Positions 1 to 7,463 of a stretch of 64,000 nt of DNA are shown piece after piece. The stretch is from an uncultured Lachnospiraceae bacterium (GTDB lineage: Bacteria; Bacillota; Clostridia; Lachnospirales; Lachnospiraceae). Made by a program: the position numbers and the translations under genes. The stretch spans positions 1 through 64,000 of the forward strand of contig CAMNTM010000011.1 in assembly GCA_946558465.1 (NCBI GenBank), written 5' to 3'. The notes below the pieces were generated by a model. The model did no database searches. It saw only the letters and a list, made by a program, of their open reading frames with translations, and was not told the DNA's origin. The stretch's first letter is position 1. Every line of letters starts with the position of its first letter.

Positions 1-65
1 TTCAATAAATCTTATGTCAGTTTTCTGAGTTTACACAAAACTTGAAACGGTCTCCGGTTTTTCTT

Positions 66-599
66 TTATTTTTTCATAAGACAGACAATAGCAAAAATCA
101 CACAGATCAAACACCAGGAAGCCCATATTTTTAAATCTAAGTAGCTTCCAGCTAACACAAATCCAAATAAAGCGCCTATTCCAAAAAGAACAATTAAAGC
201 AATATTTCCACCTTTGCCCCCTTTTCTTGTCGCAATTGATACAATTCCTCCGGCGAGTAACATAATTGCAACAAGAATGCCAGCAGAACCACCAACCTCT
301 CCATTCTCCTGCAATGTATTTGATAAACCTGCAGCGCAAGACTGAAAACAAACAAATACAAATAATATTATTGATAGTATTCCTGATACCAGTTTCCACG
401 TCTTAAAAGGAGCTGCGCTTACATGGCTCCTACTGTTTCTGTCCTTCCTGGATGGTGTTGGTTTCCGATATTCGTCATTAAAGTCAAAATCATCTTCGTC
501 ATCATACCATCTGTATTTTTTTCGGCAATTATCACATAGACCATACGAAGGATCCTTTTTACTCCTCCTCAAATCTTCCCCACATCTTGGACACCTCAT
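66..599 (-). CDS. Zinc-ribbon protein with four membrane segments, function unknown
   Basis: 177 residues. The N-terminus carries a zinc ribbon made of CPRCGE (residues 3-8) and CDNCRK (about 22-27), followed by a charged, disordered linker to about residue 65. Four hydrophobic stretches follow, at roughly 68-92, 104-122, 131-153 and 158-176, so the ribbon should face the cytoplasm. A ribosome site (GAGGGAAATGCT before ATG) supports the start. It lies downstream of the XRE repressor on the same strand and may share its transcript. Zinc-ribbon membrane proteins of this kind are common and uncharacterised. The function cannot be assigned. Confidence 0.75.
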   Translation of the reverse strand: MRCPRCGEDLRRSKKDPSYGLCDNCRKKYRWYDDEDDFDFNDEYRKPTPSRKDRNSRSHVSAAPFKTWKLVSGILSIILFVFVCFQSCAAGLSNTLQENGEVGGSAGILVAIMLLAGGIVSIATRKGGKGGNIALIVLFGIGALFGFVLAGSYLDLKIWASWCLICVIFAIVCLMKK

Positions 600-707
600 A
601 GCATTTCCCTCTCTTTCCTCTTTTGTTTATTAAAACGCCGTAGCGGTTTAATTCTTTCTTCTTATTCCACGCATTTGTGTATACTATATTTCCTTTACTG
701 TGATATT

Positions 708-1067
708 TTACGCCATTTTTGCGCTTGTTTCCCCTTTTTCAACTTTATGTTTACCAAACAAAAATTCTGCCTGTTCTAAAAGTCCGGCACGTCCAGTTTC
801 GTTCATTCCGTTGTAGTAATTTATTATTGATTGTATACGAGTATCAGAATTTTTAGATTTTTCTTTTTCAAAACCAGTTTCGAATAAGTAATCACCAGAT
901 GTATTTAGTATTTTGGATATCATTTTAATTTTTGCAACATCGGGCTGTCGCTTTCCAATTTCATATCCACAATATGTGCTTTTTGTAATCCCCATCAACT
1001 CGGCAACTTCTTGTTGAGTATATCCTATTTTTTTTCTCGCTTTTCTTAATTGTTCAGGAAATCCCAT
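708..1067 (-). CDS. XRE-family (phage-repressor-like) transcriptional regulator
   Basis: 119 residues. An N-terminal helix-turn-helix spans about residues 4-60, with the typical GYTQQEVAELMGITKSTYCGY pattern, where the turn is at LMGITKST. The C-terminal tail is short and has no peptidase domain. I chose the ATG at 1067 because GAGAGG lies just upstream; the open frame extends 11 codons further to 1100 but that part has no ribosome site and overlaps the promoter. The gene is divergent from the small Cro-like gene at 1208, and three repeated motifs lie between them, which is the layout of a phage or integrative-element repressor switch. It probably represses its own promoter and the divergent one. 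Confidence 0.85.
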   Translation of the reverse strand: MGFPEQLRKARKKIGYTQQEVAELMGITKSTYCGYEIGKRQPDVAKIKMISKILNTSGDYLFETGFEKEKSKNSDTRIQSIINYYNGMNETGRAGLLEQAEFLFGKHKVEKGETSAKMA

Positions 1068-1090
1068 ATATGTACCTCTCTTTAATGTGA

Positions 1091-1119
1091 ATACTAACAT
1101 ATAGTTGGCAATTTGTCAA
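1091..1119 (-). promoter_or_regulatory. Promoter of the XRE repressor gene
   Basis: On the minus strand a TTGACA -35 (1114-1119) and TAGTAT -10 (1091-1096) are separated by 17 bases. The -35 lies inside a 17-bp near-palindrome (1104-1120), consistent with autorepression. Confidence 0.7.
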
Positions 1120-1192
1120 CAAATTTTAAAAAAACTATTGATAAGCTGGCGTATCGTGTTATAATTAAACAAAAAGTTGGCGATGCAAAAAC
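1103..1192. promoter_or_regulatory. Repressor operator cluster between divergent XRE genes
   Basis: Three copies of AGYTGGC occur at 1103-1109, 1144-1150 and 1175-1181. The first belongs to a near-perfect dyad (GTTGGCAATTTGTCAAC, 1104-1120) that covers the repressor's -35. The second sits in the spacer of the rightward promoter and the third just downstream of its -10. I infer these are operators for the XRE protein and possibly the Cro-like protein. Confidence 0.55.
1138..1165 (+). promoter_or_regulatory. Rightward promoter of the Cro-like gene
   Basis: TTGATA (1138-1143) and TATAAT (1160-1165) are spaced by 16 bases, about 40 bases ahead of the ATG at 1208. AGYTGGC motifs flank and overlap it. 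Confidence 0.7.
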
Positions 1193-1207
1193 TAAGAAGG
1201 TGATTTC

Positions 1208-1414
1208 ATGTATCCTAACTTACTGGAGCAAAAAGCATTTCACAAGTTGACAGATGAGGATATGGGGAAAATTATCAACGTCAGTCGAAACTCTTATTCT
1301 CAAAAAATAAAAAGCGGTCGTTTTTATCAAGACGAATGTAAAAAGTACTGCGATTATTTTCACAAGTTATTTGAATTTCTGTTTCAGATGGAAGAAATGC
1401 AGAGTGCGGTATAA
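1208..1414 (+). CDS. Small Cro-like helix-turn-helix protein
   Basis: 68 residues. Most of the length is a compact helix-turn-helix (about 13-45: LTDEDMGKIINVSRNSYSQK) like the short Cro/XRE proteins of phages and conjugative elements. AAGAAGG upstream of the ATG is a usable ribosome site. It is transcribed divergently from the XRE repressor, so the pair probably forms a lysogeny-type switch. No integrase or structural phage gene is visible nearby, so this may be the remnant or the edge of an element. Confidence 0.7.
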   Translation: MYPNLLEQKAFHKLTDEDMGKIINVSRNSYSQKIKSGRFYQDECKKYCDYFHKLFEFLFQMEEMQSAV

Positions 1415-1806
1415 AATAATTTCCGTTGCTGGTTCAATGGACAGGTATAGTTCTGGAATATATAAATATATCGACAGTTGCATTGGCTGGATCGTAACAG
1501 ATGGAAATATCTATGATATGTATCAGAGAACGGAAATGGAAGAAGACAGCAGAAAAACGCAGGTTGTCGCTGATGGCATGATTGCAGCAGAAGTGGATAT
1601 ATGATAATATGAAGAAAGCAGGTGTATGGTCATAAAGAAAGGGAGCCGGGAGCATATGGGCAGAGTTTTTGCTGACCCTTTCTATGAAGATGAGACAGAA
1701 AATCGAAATTGACCGGGCTGAAAGCGAGGGATGCTTCTTGTCCGCAGGGCAAGAAGATGGAAGAGGAAGAACGATAAAAATTTGAATTTTGAAGGAGGAA
1801 TGAAGT
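1415..1806. other. Stretch without a confident gene, probably degraded element sequence
   Basis: Short open pieces occur in all three forward frames (for example a 28-codon piece starting at 1626), but none has a ribosome site together with a recognisable product. The frames look like fragments of small genes interrupted by stops, as expected from decay of an integrated element. Confidence 0.4.
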
Positions 1807-1902
1807 ATGGTTAGTGATTTTTTAGGAGCAGCATTTCCGTGGATTTTAATGGGTTTATTTGCAGCCATCAGTTGTTCTCTTATGAGTAAAAAAAAGAAAT
1901 AA
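1807..1902 (+). CDS. Predicted 31-residue membrane peptide
   Basis: A short ORF with a very good ribosome site (GGAGG at 1794-1798, eight bases before ATG). The product starts MVSDFLGAAFPWILMG, continues as one hydrophobic helix to about residue 25, and ends in MSKKKK, so a single-span membrane peptide with a positively charged cytoplasmic tail is predicted. Similar tiny single-span proteins are common in mobile elements of Clostridia, but I do not recognise a specific family. Its neighbours are degraded sequence and a GNAT gene. Confidence 0.5.
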   Translation: MVSDFLGAAFPWILMGLFAAISCSLMSKKKK

Positions 1903-2077
1903 ATTATGGTTTATAGATACAGTAAGGAAGGATTCTGGAGAAAAGCATTCTATTAAAAAAGCAATCAATATAGGTAATAGAAATATTACTTGGCGAGGGC
2001 GAAATGAGAAACGCAATTTAGAAGGAAGAGGGTGGCAGATTGCGGATATATTTAGAGATTAGAAGGGAAGCACTATT

Positions 2078-2515
2078 GTGATTAGGAAAATGGAGGATGA
2101 AGACATAGATAAAGCAGCAAAAATTTGGCTTGATACGAATGTTCAAACACATCATTTTATTCCGGAAAAATACTGGAAGGATAATTATGAAGCGGTGAAA
2201 ACGATGCTTCCTCTGGCAGAGGTGTATGTCTATGAGGCCGGGAACAGTATACAGGGGTTTATCGGATTGGATGAGGATTATATTGCAGGGATATTTGTGC
2301 AAGGTAAGGCGCAGTCCTGCGGAATAGGGAAGAGGCTGCTGGATTTTGTAAAGAGCAGAAAGAAGCAGCTGAGCTTAAATGTTTATCTGAAAAATGTAAG
2401 GGCAGTAAGCTTTTATGAGCGGGAGGGCTTTAAGATACTGCGTGAAAATATAGACCAGGGTACTGGTGAGAGAGAATATGTTATGATATGGGAAAAAAGA
2501 GCTAACAGAATATAG
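2078..2515 (+). CDS. GNAT-family N-acetyltransferase (YiaC-like)
   Basis: 145 residues starting at a GTG with GAAGGGAAG about ten bases upstream. The GNAT fold is clear: the acetyl-CoA loop QSCGIGKRLLDFVK near residues 80-93, a preceding FVQGKA strand, and the final NVRAVSFYEREGFK motif near 108-121. Overall order and spacing resemble Escherichia coli YiaC, a protein and small-molecule acetyltransferase. The substrate cannot be told from sequence. A terminator hairpin follows directly, so it appears to be a single-gene unit. Confidence 0.85.
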   Translation: MIRKMEDEDIDKAAKIWLDTNVQTHHFIPEKYWKDNYEAVKTMLPLAEVYVYEAGNSIQGFIGLDEDYIAGIFVQGKAQSCGIGKRLLDFVKSRKKQLSLNVYLKNVRAVSFYEREGFKILRENIDQGTGEREYVMIWEKRANRI

Positions 2516-2523
2516 CTTATGTG

Positions 2524-2553
2524 GGCATCGGTCAGAAAGAACCGGTGCCTTTT
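2524..2553 (+). terminator. Rho-independent terminator after the GNAT gene
   Basis: Nine-bp stem GGCATCGGT (2524-2532) with ACCGGTGCC (2541-2549), one G-T wobble, eight-base loop, followed by TTTT. Confidence 0.75.
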
Positions 2554-2615
2554 CTCACTTTATGTCGTGTTTGTCTATGCAAAAAAGTGCTATTGTATTT
2601 TCGAAAGGAGGAAGC

Positions 2616-3272
2616 ATGTATATGGATCAGAGGAAAACGGGCAGCTTTTTAAAGGAGCTTAGAAAGGAAAGGGGGATTACGCAGGAACAGCTTGCGGAAA
2701 TATTCGGCGTTGCAGGAAGAACCGTATCAAGATGGGAAACGGGCATTAATATGCCGGACCTGGATGTGATTATCCAGCTTGCAGATTATTACGGGGTGGA
2801 AATCAGGGAATTATTTAACGGAGAAAGGGGAGAGAGGAGGAAGGAAAATATGGATAAGACGAAAATAAGCAAGGAAGATATAAGGAAAGGAGATATAAGT
2901 AAAAAGGAAGATGAGGATATGGACAGAGAAGATACAGGTAAGAGAAAGATAAATGAAAAAAATGTTGATAGTAGAAACAGAGAGATAGAGGAGGCCGTTC
3001 TGCAGGCTGCGGATTACAGCAACAAAGAAAAGCAGAGGCTGGCGAAGAGGATGTGTTTCTTGTTTGCATGCGGACTTATAGCTTTTACTATATATCTTGT
3101 TATGGTATATCTGGGAATGGAGAATACACCTGGAGTTAAGGAGGATATTGCAAGCGCCGCTTTGGGTTTTGCTTATGGGATTATGCTCTGCGGAGTATTG
3201 TATACAAGCGGCAGACTTGCAAAATTTAAGGAAGCTAGGAGGCGTTTTAGGATGCAGTTAATAAAAAAATGA
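2616..3272 (+). CDS. Membrane-tethered XRE-family regulator
   Basis: About 218 residues from the ATG at 2616; a second ATG at 2622 is equally possible. AAAGGAGG at 2604-2611 supports either and excludes the longer frame from 2562. An N-terminal XRE helix-turn-helix (TQEQLAEIFGVAGRTVSRWE, about 22-41) is followed by a strongly charged Lys/Glu/Asp linker with repetitive KED-type units (about 75-125), then two hydrophobic helices (about 150-172 and 182-206) and a basic tail. The architecture suggests a DNA-binding head anchored to the membrane. It converges on the MATE exporter with only five bases between the stop codons. The signal it senses is unknown. Confidence 0.75.
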   Translation: MYMDQRKTGSFLKELRKERGITQEQLAEIFGVAGRTVSRWETGINMPDLDVIIQLADYYGVEIRELFNGERGERRKENMDKTKISKEDIRKGDISKKEDEDMDREDTGKRKINEKNVDSRNREIEEAVLQAADYSNKEKQRLAKRMCFLFACGLIAFTIYLVMVYLGMENTPGVKEDIASAALGFAYGIMLCGVLYTSGRLAKFKEARRRFRMQLIKK

Positions 3273-3277
3273 CGGAT

Positions 3278-4639
3278 TTATCTGATCATGTGCCTCTTTC
3301 TATAAAAATAGTATGGTATTAAAAACAGTACAGTGGCAGCCCAGGCAAGCGGGTAGCTGATGAGTATTGTGGACAACTCGTGATGTCTTGGCATGACAAG
3401 AAGTATCCAGGGAAGACGTACGCCGCATACGCCGCCCAGTGTAATCAAGGTAGGCATGATAACATCCCCGATTCCGCGCAGTGCTCCGGAGATTACTTCC
3501 ACAAAGATGAATATAATATAGCTGGGGACGATGCGCAGCAGTATATAGACTCCGATGTTTATGACATTTCCATCTGTAGTAAAAAGATGAAAAAGCGGCC
3601 GGGAAAACAACATCAGAAATACAAGTAGAGAGCCGCATATACCAAACGACATTCCCAGGGTAGTGCGTACGCTTTTGTATATTCTGTCATATTTTCCGGC
3701 ACCGTAATTTTGTCCGGAGAAGGTAGTAACAGCGATGCCGAAAGCACCGCTTACTGCCCAGAATATCATGTCCATCTTCCCAAAGGCGGCCCATGCAGCT
3801 GCAGTGTCGGTTCCCAGGCTGTTGATGGCGGCCTGGATGATTACATTAGTCAGGCCGTACATGCAGGACTGAAGTCCTCCCGGAAGGCCGATACGAAGCT
3901 GTGAGGAAAGGACGGACAAATGCAGGTGTATATCTCTGGGAATAAGGGTTATTGTATCATAAGAGGACATCAGCGCGCGGGTTACAAGAAATGCGCTGAC
4001 GGCCTGAGAGATAACGGTTGCCGCCGCGGCACCTGCAATGCCCATCTGGAATACAATAACGAAAAGAGCATCCAGGATTATGTTCAGGATACAGCACACA
4101 ATCAGGTAATAAAGGGGCCTTTTGGAATCTCCGATTGCACGCATGATGCTGGAACCCATATTGTATATCAAAGTTGTAATAATTCCTAGAAAGTAGATTC
4201 TTAGATAAAGAACAGAATCCGCCATAATCTCAGAGGGAGTCTTCATTACGGCCAGAAGCCAGGGTGTTGTAAACCAGCCGATTACTGCGACACCCAGGCT
4301 TGCAATCAGGGAAAAGGCGTAAGCGGTATGAAGAGCCCTGTGTACATTTTTCGCGTCTCCGGCACCGAAAAACTGAGAGATAATAACGGTTGCACCGGAA
4401 GCCAGACCAGTAAAAAAGGTGACGACCTGGTAGGTAAGAACAGCGGCGGAGCCGCCTACACTTGCCAAGGCCTCTTTTCCTACAAATCTGCCGACAATTA
4501 CGGCATCTACCGTATTATAAAACTGCTGAAATAAAGTTCCTACCACGATAGGAAAGAAGAATATCAGCAGCTGCTTCCAGATAATCCCCTCTGTGATTTC
4601 GTTTTTCTGTATATTTTTTTCTGTGATTTCTCCAGACAT
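3278..4639 (-). CDS. MATE-family efflux transporter
   Basis: 453 residues with about 12 membrane helices arranged as two six-helix halves, the usual size for the MATE family. The first half contains the typical FFPIVVGTLFQQFYNTVDAV region and FVGKEALASVGGS motif, the second the LPGGLQS...NSLGTDTAAAWAAFGK counterpart. Such proteins export drugs or cationic metabolites by Na+ or H+ antiport at the cytoplasmic membrane. The ATG has AGGGAGGAACAAG just upstream. It stands alone, convergent with the membrane XRE regulator and divergent from the polyphosphate gene. The substrate cannot be predicted. Confidence 0.9.
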   Translation of the reverse strand: MSGEITEKNIQKNEITEGIIWKQLLIFFFPIVVGTLFQQFYNTVDAVIVGRFVGKEALASVGGSAAVLTYQVVTFFTGLASGATVIISQFFGAGDAKNVHRALHTAYAFSLIASLGVAVIGWFTTPWLLAVMKTPSEIMADSVLYLRIYFLGIITTLIYNMGSSIMRAIGDSKRPLYYLIVCCILNIILDALFVIVFQMGIAGAAAATVISQAVSAFLVTRALMSSYDTITLIPRDIHLHLSVLSSQLRIGLPGGLQSCMYGLTNVIIQAAINSLGTDTAAAWAAFGKMDMIFWAVSGAFGIAVTTFSGQNYGAGKYDRIYKSVRTTLGMSFGICGSLLVFLMLFSRPLFHLFTTDGNVINIGVYILLRIVPSYIIFIFVEVISGALRGIGDVIMPTLITLGGVCGVRLPWILLVMPRHHELSTILISYPLAWAATVLFLIPYYFYRKRHMIR

Positions 4640-4701
4640 GATTTACTTGTTCCTCCCTGATGTTGGAAATAATATATGCAAAATTAAGCAAGTATACATT
4701 T

Positions 4702-4730
4702 TGTTTATAAACGGGTGCTTTATTTGTCAA
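4702..4730 (-). promoter_or_regulatory. Possible promoter of the MATE gene
   Basis: Minus-strand TTGACA (4725-4730) is followed by TAAACA after 17 bases or TATAAA after 15. The -35 is perfect and the -10 is ambiguous. Confidence 0.4.
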
Positions 4731-4872
4731 CAGCTATCATATCATACAATGCAAAAAAAGTCTGTATTTGCAGAATATTTGGTGTATAATTAATATAAAA
4801 TAATGTTACAAATTACGGAAATAAACAGAAGCGAAAAATAACGAATCTACTGTATGTAAGGAGTGAAGGATT

Positions 4873-6393
4873 ATGCTGGAGAAAATGGATCTTACAAAGT
4901 CGTTGAGTAAGGAGGAGTATAAGAAAAAGCTGCCGGTTCTGGAGGCAAAGCTTGGGAAGCTTCAAAGAGAATGTAAGGAGCTTAAAATTCCGGTTATGAT
5001 AGCCTTTGAAGGATACGGGGCAGCCGGTAAGGGCGTTCAGATAGGAAAGCTTATACAGGCGCTGGATCCGCGGGGATTCGAGGTGCATGCGGTGAAAAAG
5101 GAAAGTGAGGAGGAAAAGCTCCATCCATTTTTGTGGAGATTCTGGACAAAAATGCCGGCGGCCGGAAGAATTGCGATTTATGACAGCAGCTGGTACAGGA
5201 AGGTCCTGATTGACCGCTTTGAGGGAAAGACTAAGGAGGAAGAGATACCGGCGGCGCTTCGGTCTATCTGTTCTTTTGAAGAACAGCTGACAGATGGAGG
5301 CATGGCGCTGATAAAGATATTTCTTGCTATTGATAAAAAGGAGCAGAAAAAGCGTTTTCAAAAGCTGTTAAAATCAAAAGAGACTGCTTGGCGTGTCAGC
5401 AAAGGGGATATTAGGCGGAACGAGAAGTTTGAAAAATATGAGGCTATGAATGAAGAAATGCTGACCCGTACAGATACCGACTATGCCCCGTGGGATGTAG
5501 TAGAGGCTGTAGATCTTAAGTTTGCCACAGCTAAAATATATTCTATTGTTGTACACAGGCTGGAGGAGAAGGTAAGAGAGGTAAAAGAAAGGGAAAATGT
5601 ATCTGCAGAGGCAGCTCTTCTCCCGGGCAGTTTGGACAGACAGACTGAGAAGGTACCGATGGAGTCTGTTCTGGCCAAGGCAGATCTAAGTTTGTTTTAT
5701 ACAAAGGAGGAGTATAAGAGACGATTAAAAAATCTGCAGAAGAAGATAGAAAAGCTGCACGGTGAGCTGTATCGGAAAAGGATTGCGATGGTGCTTGGTT
5801 TCGAGGGCTGGGATGCAGGCGGCAAGGGAGGCGCGATAAAGCGTCTGACGGAGTACATGGATCCAAGAGGTTATGTTGTACATCCAACGGCTTCTCCGAA
5901 TGATATTGAGCGGGCTCATCATTATCTGTGGCGTTTCTGGAATGATATGCCGAAAGCCGGGCATGTGACCATATTTGACAGAACCTGGTACGGACGTGTG
6001 ATGGTGGAGCGTATCGAGGGATTTTGTACAAAGCAGGAGTGGCAGAGAGCCTATAAAGAGATCAATGATATGGAGCGGGATCTCACAGATGCCGGAACAA
6101 TTGTGATAAAATTCTGGCTTCAGATTGATAAGGATGAGCAGGAAAGAAGATTTAAAGCACGTCAGGAAAATACAGAGAAGCAGTGGAAGATTACAGATGA
6201 GGACTGGCGTAACCGGGAAAAATGGGATCAGTATGAGACAGCGGTTAATGAGATGCTGATCCGTACCTCAACGCCTGATGCACCCTGGGTTGTAGTGGAG
6301 GGAAACAACAAGTACTATGCAAGAGTCAAGGTGCTTGAGACGGTGGCGGATGCGATTGAGAAGCGTCTGGAGGAAGAAAAGAAGAGAGGCTAA
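4873..6393 (+). CDS. pap: Polyphosphate:AMP phosphotransferase, tandem PPK2 domains
   Basis: 506 residues built of two PPK2 domains (about 10-235 and 270-500), the double-domain layout of polyphosphate:AMP phosphotransferases, which use polyphosphate to convert AMP to ADP. The second domain has an intact Walker A (FEGWDAGGKGG, 310-320) and lid region (FDRTWYGR, 368-375). In the first domain the Walker A reads GYGAAGKG (47-54), with Gly in place of the conserved Asp, and the lid reads YDSSWYRK with Ser in place of Arg, so this half is probably structural. AAGGAGTGAAGG precedes the ATG. The dGTPase gene starts two bases after its stop, indicating one transcript. Confidence 0.88.
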   Translation: MLEKMDLTKSLSKEEYKKKLPVLEAKLGKLQRECKELKIPVMIAFEGYGAAGKGVQIGKLIQALDPRGFEVHAVKKESEEEKLHPFLWRFWTKMPAAGRIAIYDSSWYRKVLIDRFEGKTKEEEIPAALRSICSFEEQLTDGGMALIKIFLAIDKKEQKKRFQKLLKSKETAWRVSKGDIRRNEKFEKYEAMNEEMLTRTDTDYAPWDVVEAVDLKFATAKIYSIVVHRLEEKVREVKERENVSAEAALLPGSLDRQTEKVPMESVLAKADLSLFYTKEEYKRRLKNLQKKIEKLHGELYRKRIAMVLGFEGWDAGGKGGAIKRLTEYMDPRGYVVHPTASPNDIERAHHYLWRFWNDMPKAGHVTIFDRTWYGRVMVERIEGFCTKQEWQRAYKEINDMERDLTDAGTIVIKFWLQIDKDEQERRFKARQENTEKQWKITDEDWRNREKWDQYETAVNEMLIRTSTPDAPWVVVEGNNKYYARVKVLETVADAIEKRLEEEKKRG

Positions 6394-6395
6394 TT

Positions 6396-7403
6396 ATGAC
6401 GATCAGGGAACAGCTGGAGGAACGTGAAAAAAAATATTTAAGCCCCTATGCCGCACTCAGTCAGAAGTCCAGAGGGAGAAGGCAGGAGGAGCCGGAGTGT
6501 GATATACGTCCTGTGTTTCAGCGAGACAGAGACAGAATCCTGCACTGTAAAGCATTTCGACGGCTGAAACAGAAAACGCAGGTATTTCTGCTGCCGAAGG
6601 GGGATCATTACCGGACCCGCCTTACCCATACTCTGGAGGTGTCCCAGAATGCCAGAACGATTGCAAAGGCACTCAGACTGAATGAGGATCTTGTAGAGGC
6701 GATTGCACTTGGACATGACTTGGGGCATACGCCTTTCGGCCATGCCGGGGAGAGGGCTTTAAATGCGGTCAGCCCCTTTGGATTCCGGCATAACGAGCAA
6801 AGCGCCCGTGTTGTGGAATGTCTGGAGAAGCAGGGAAAGGGGCTGAATCTTACCTGGGAAGTCATAGACGGTATCAGGAATCATAAGACAAGCGGAAGGC
6901 CGGGTACTTTGGAAGGTGAGATTGTGCGGCTGTCAGATAAGATTGCCTATATCAACCATGATATTGATGATGCAGTGCGGGGCGGGCTGCTTACGGAGCG
7001 GGATATACCGGCAGAATATACAAAAGTTCTAGGTACGTCTACCAGAATCCGCCTGGATACCATGGTACATAACGTGATTACAAACAGCATGAACCAGCCG
7101 AGGATTCAGATGTCAGAAGAGGTAGAGGCAGCTATGAAGGGGCTGCGCAGGTTTATGTTTGAAAATGTCTATGAGAATCCGGCAGCAAAGGGGGAGGAGA
7201 ATAAGGCGGTTGAAATGATTGCCAGATTGTATGAGTATTATATAAATCATATAGAACTGCTTCCCGAACAGTTTGCGGTGATGATTGATACGGGAAAAGA
7301 AACGGCAGAGCAGGTAGTCTGTGATTATATTGCAGGTATGACAGATACTTATGCGGTAAAAAAATTTGAAGAATATTTTATTCCGGAATCTTGGAAATTT
7401 TAA
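6396..7403 (+). CDS. dgt: Deoxyguanosinetriphosphate triphosphohydrolase-like protein
   Basis: 335 residues of the HD-superfamily dGTPase family, which splits dNTPs into deoxynucleosides and triphosphate. The metal site is visible: H78 in RTRLTHTLEV, H107 and D108 in ALGHDLGHTPFGH, and the later NHDIDDA motif. The length fits the shorter gram-positive type. It follows the polyphosphate:AMP phosphotransferase by two bases and precedes dnaG by 60, so it probably belongs to the same nucleotide and replication operon. Whether it is specific for dGTP cannot be told. Confidence 0.9.
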   Translation: MTIREQLEEREKKYLSPYAALSQKSRGRRQEEPECDIRPVFQRDRDRILHCKAFRRLKQKTQVFLLPKGDHYRTRLTHTLEVSQNARTIAKALRLNEDLVEAIALGHDLGHTPFGHAGERALNAVSPFGFRHNEQSARVVECLEKQGKGLNLTWEVIDGIRNHKTSGRPGTLEGEIVRLSDKIAYINHDIDDAVRGGLLTERDIPAEYTKVLGTSTRIRLDTMVHNVITNSMNQPRIQMSEEVEAAMKGLRRFMFENVYENPAAKGEENKAVEMIARLYEYYINHIELLPEQFAVMIDTGKETAEQVVCDYIAGMTDTYAVKKFEEYFIPESWKF

Positions 7404-7463
7404 AGGAAATAAAATACTTTTGTCGAATATTATATATAAGGGCGATGAAAAAGGACGTGGCAG

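Noticed and set aside
1371-1604. 77-codon forward ORF overlapping the Cro-like gene
   Set aside because: Its start lies inside the Cro-like coding sequence, no ribosome site precedes it, and the product has no recognisable pattern.
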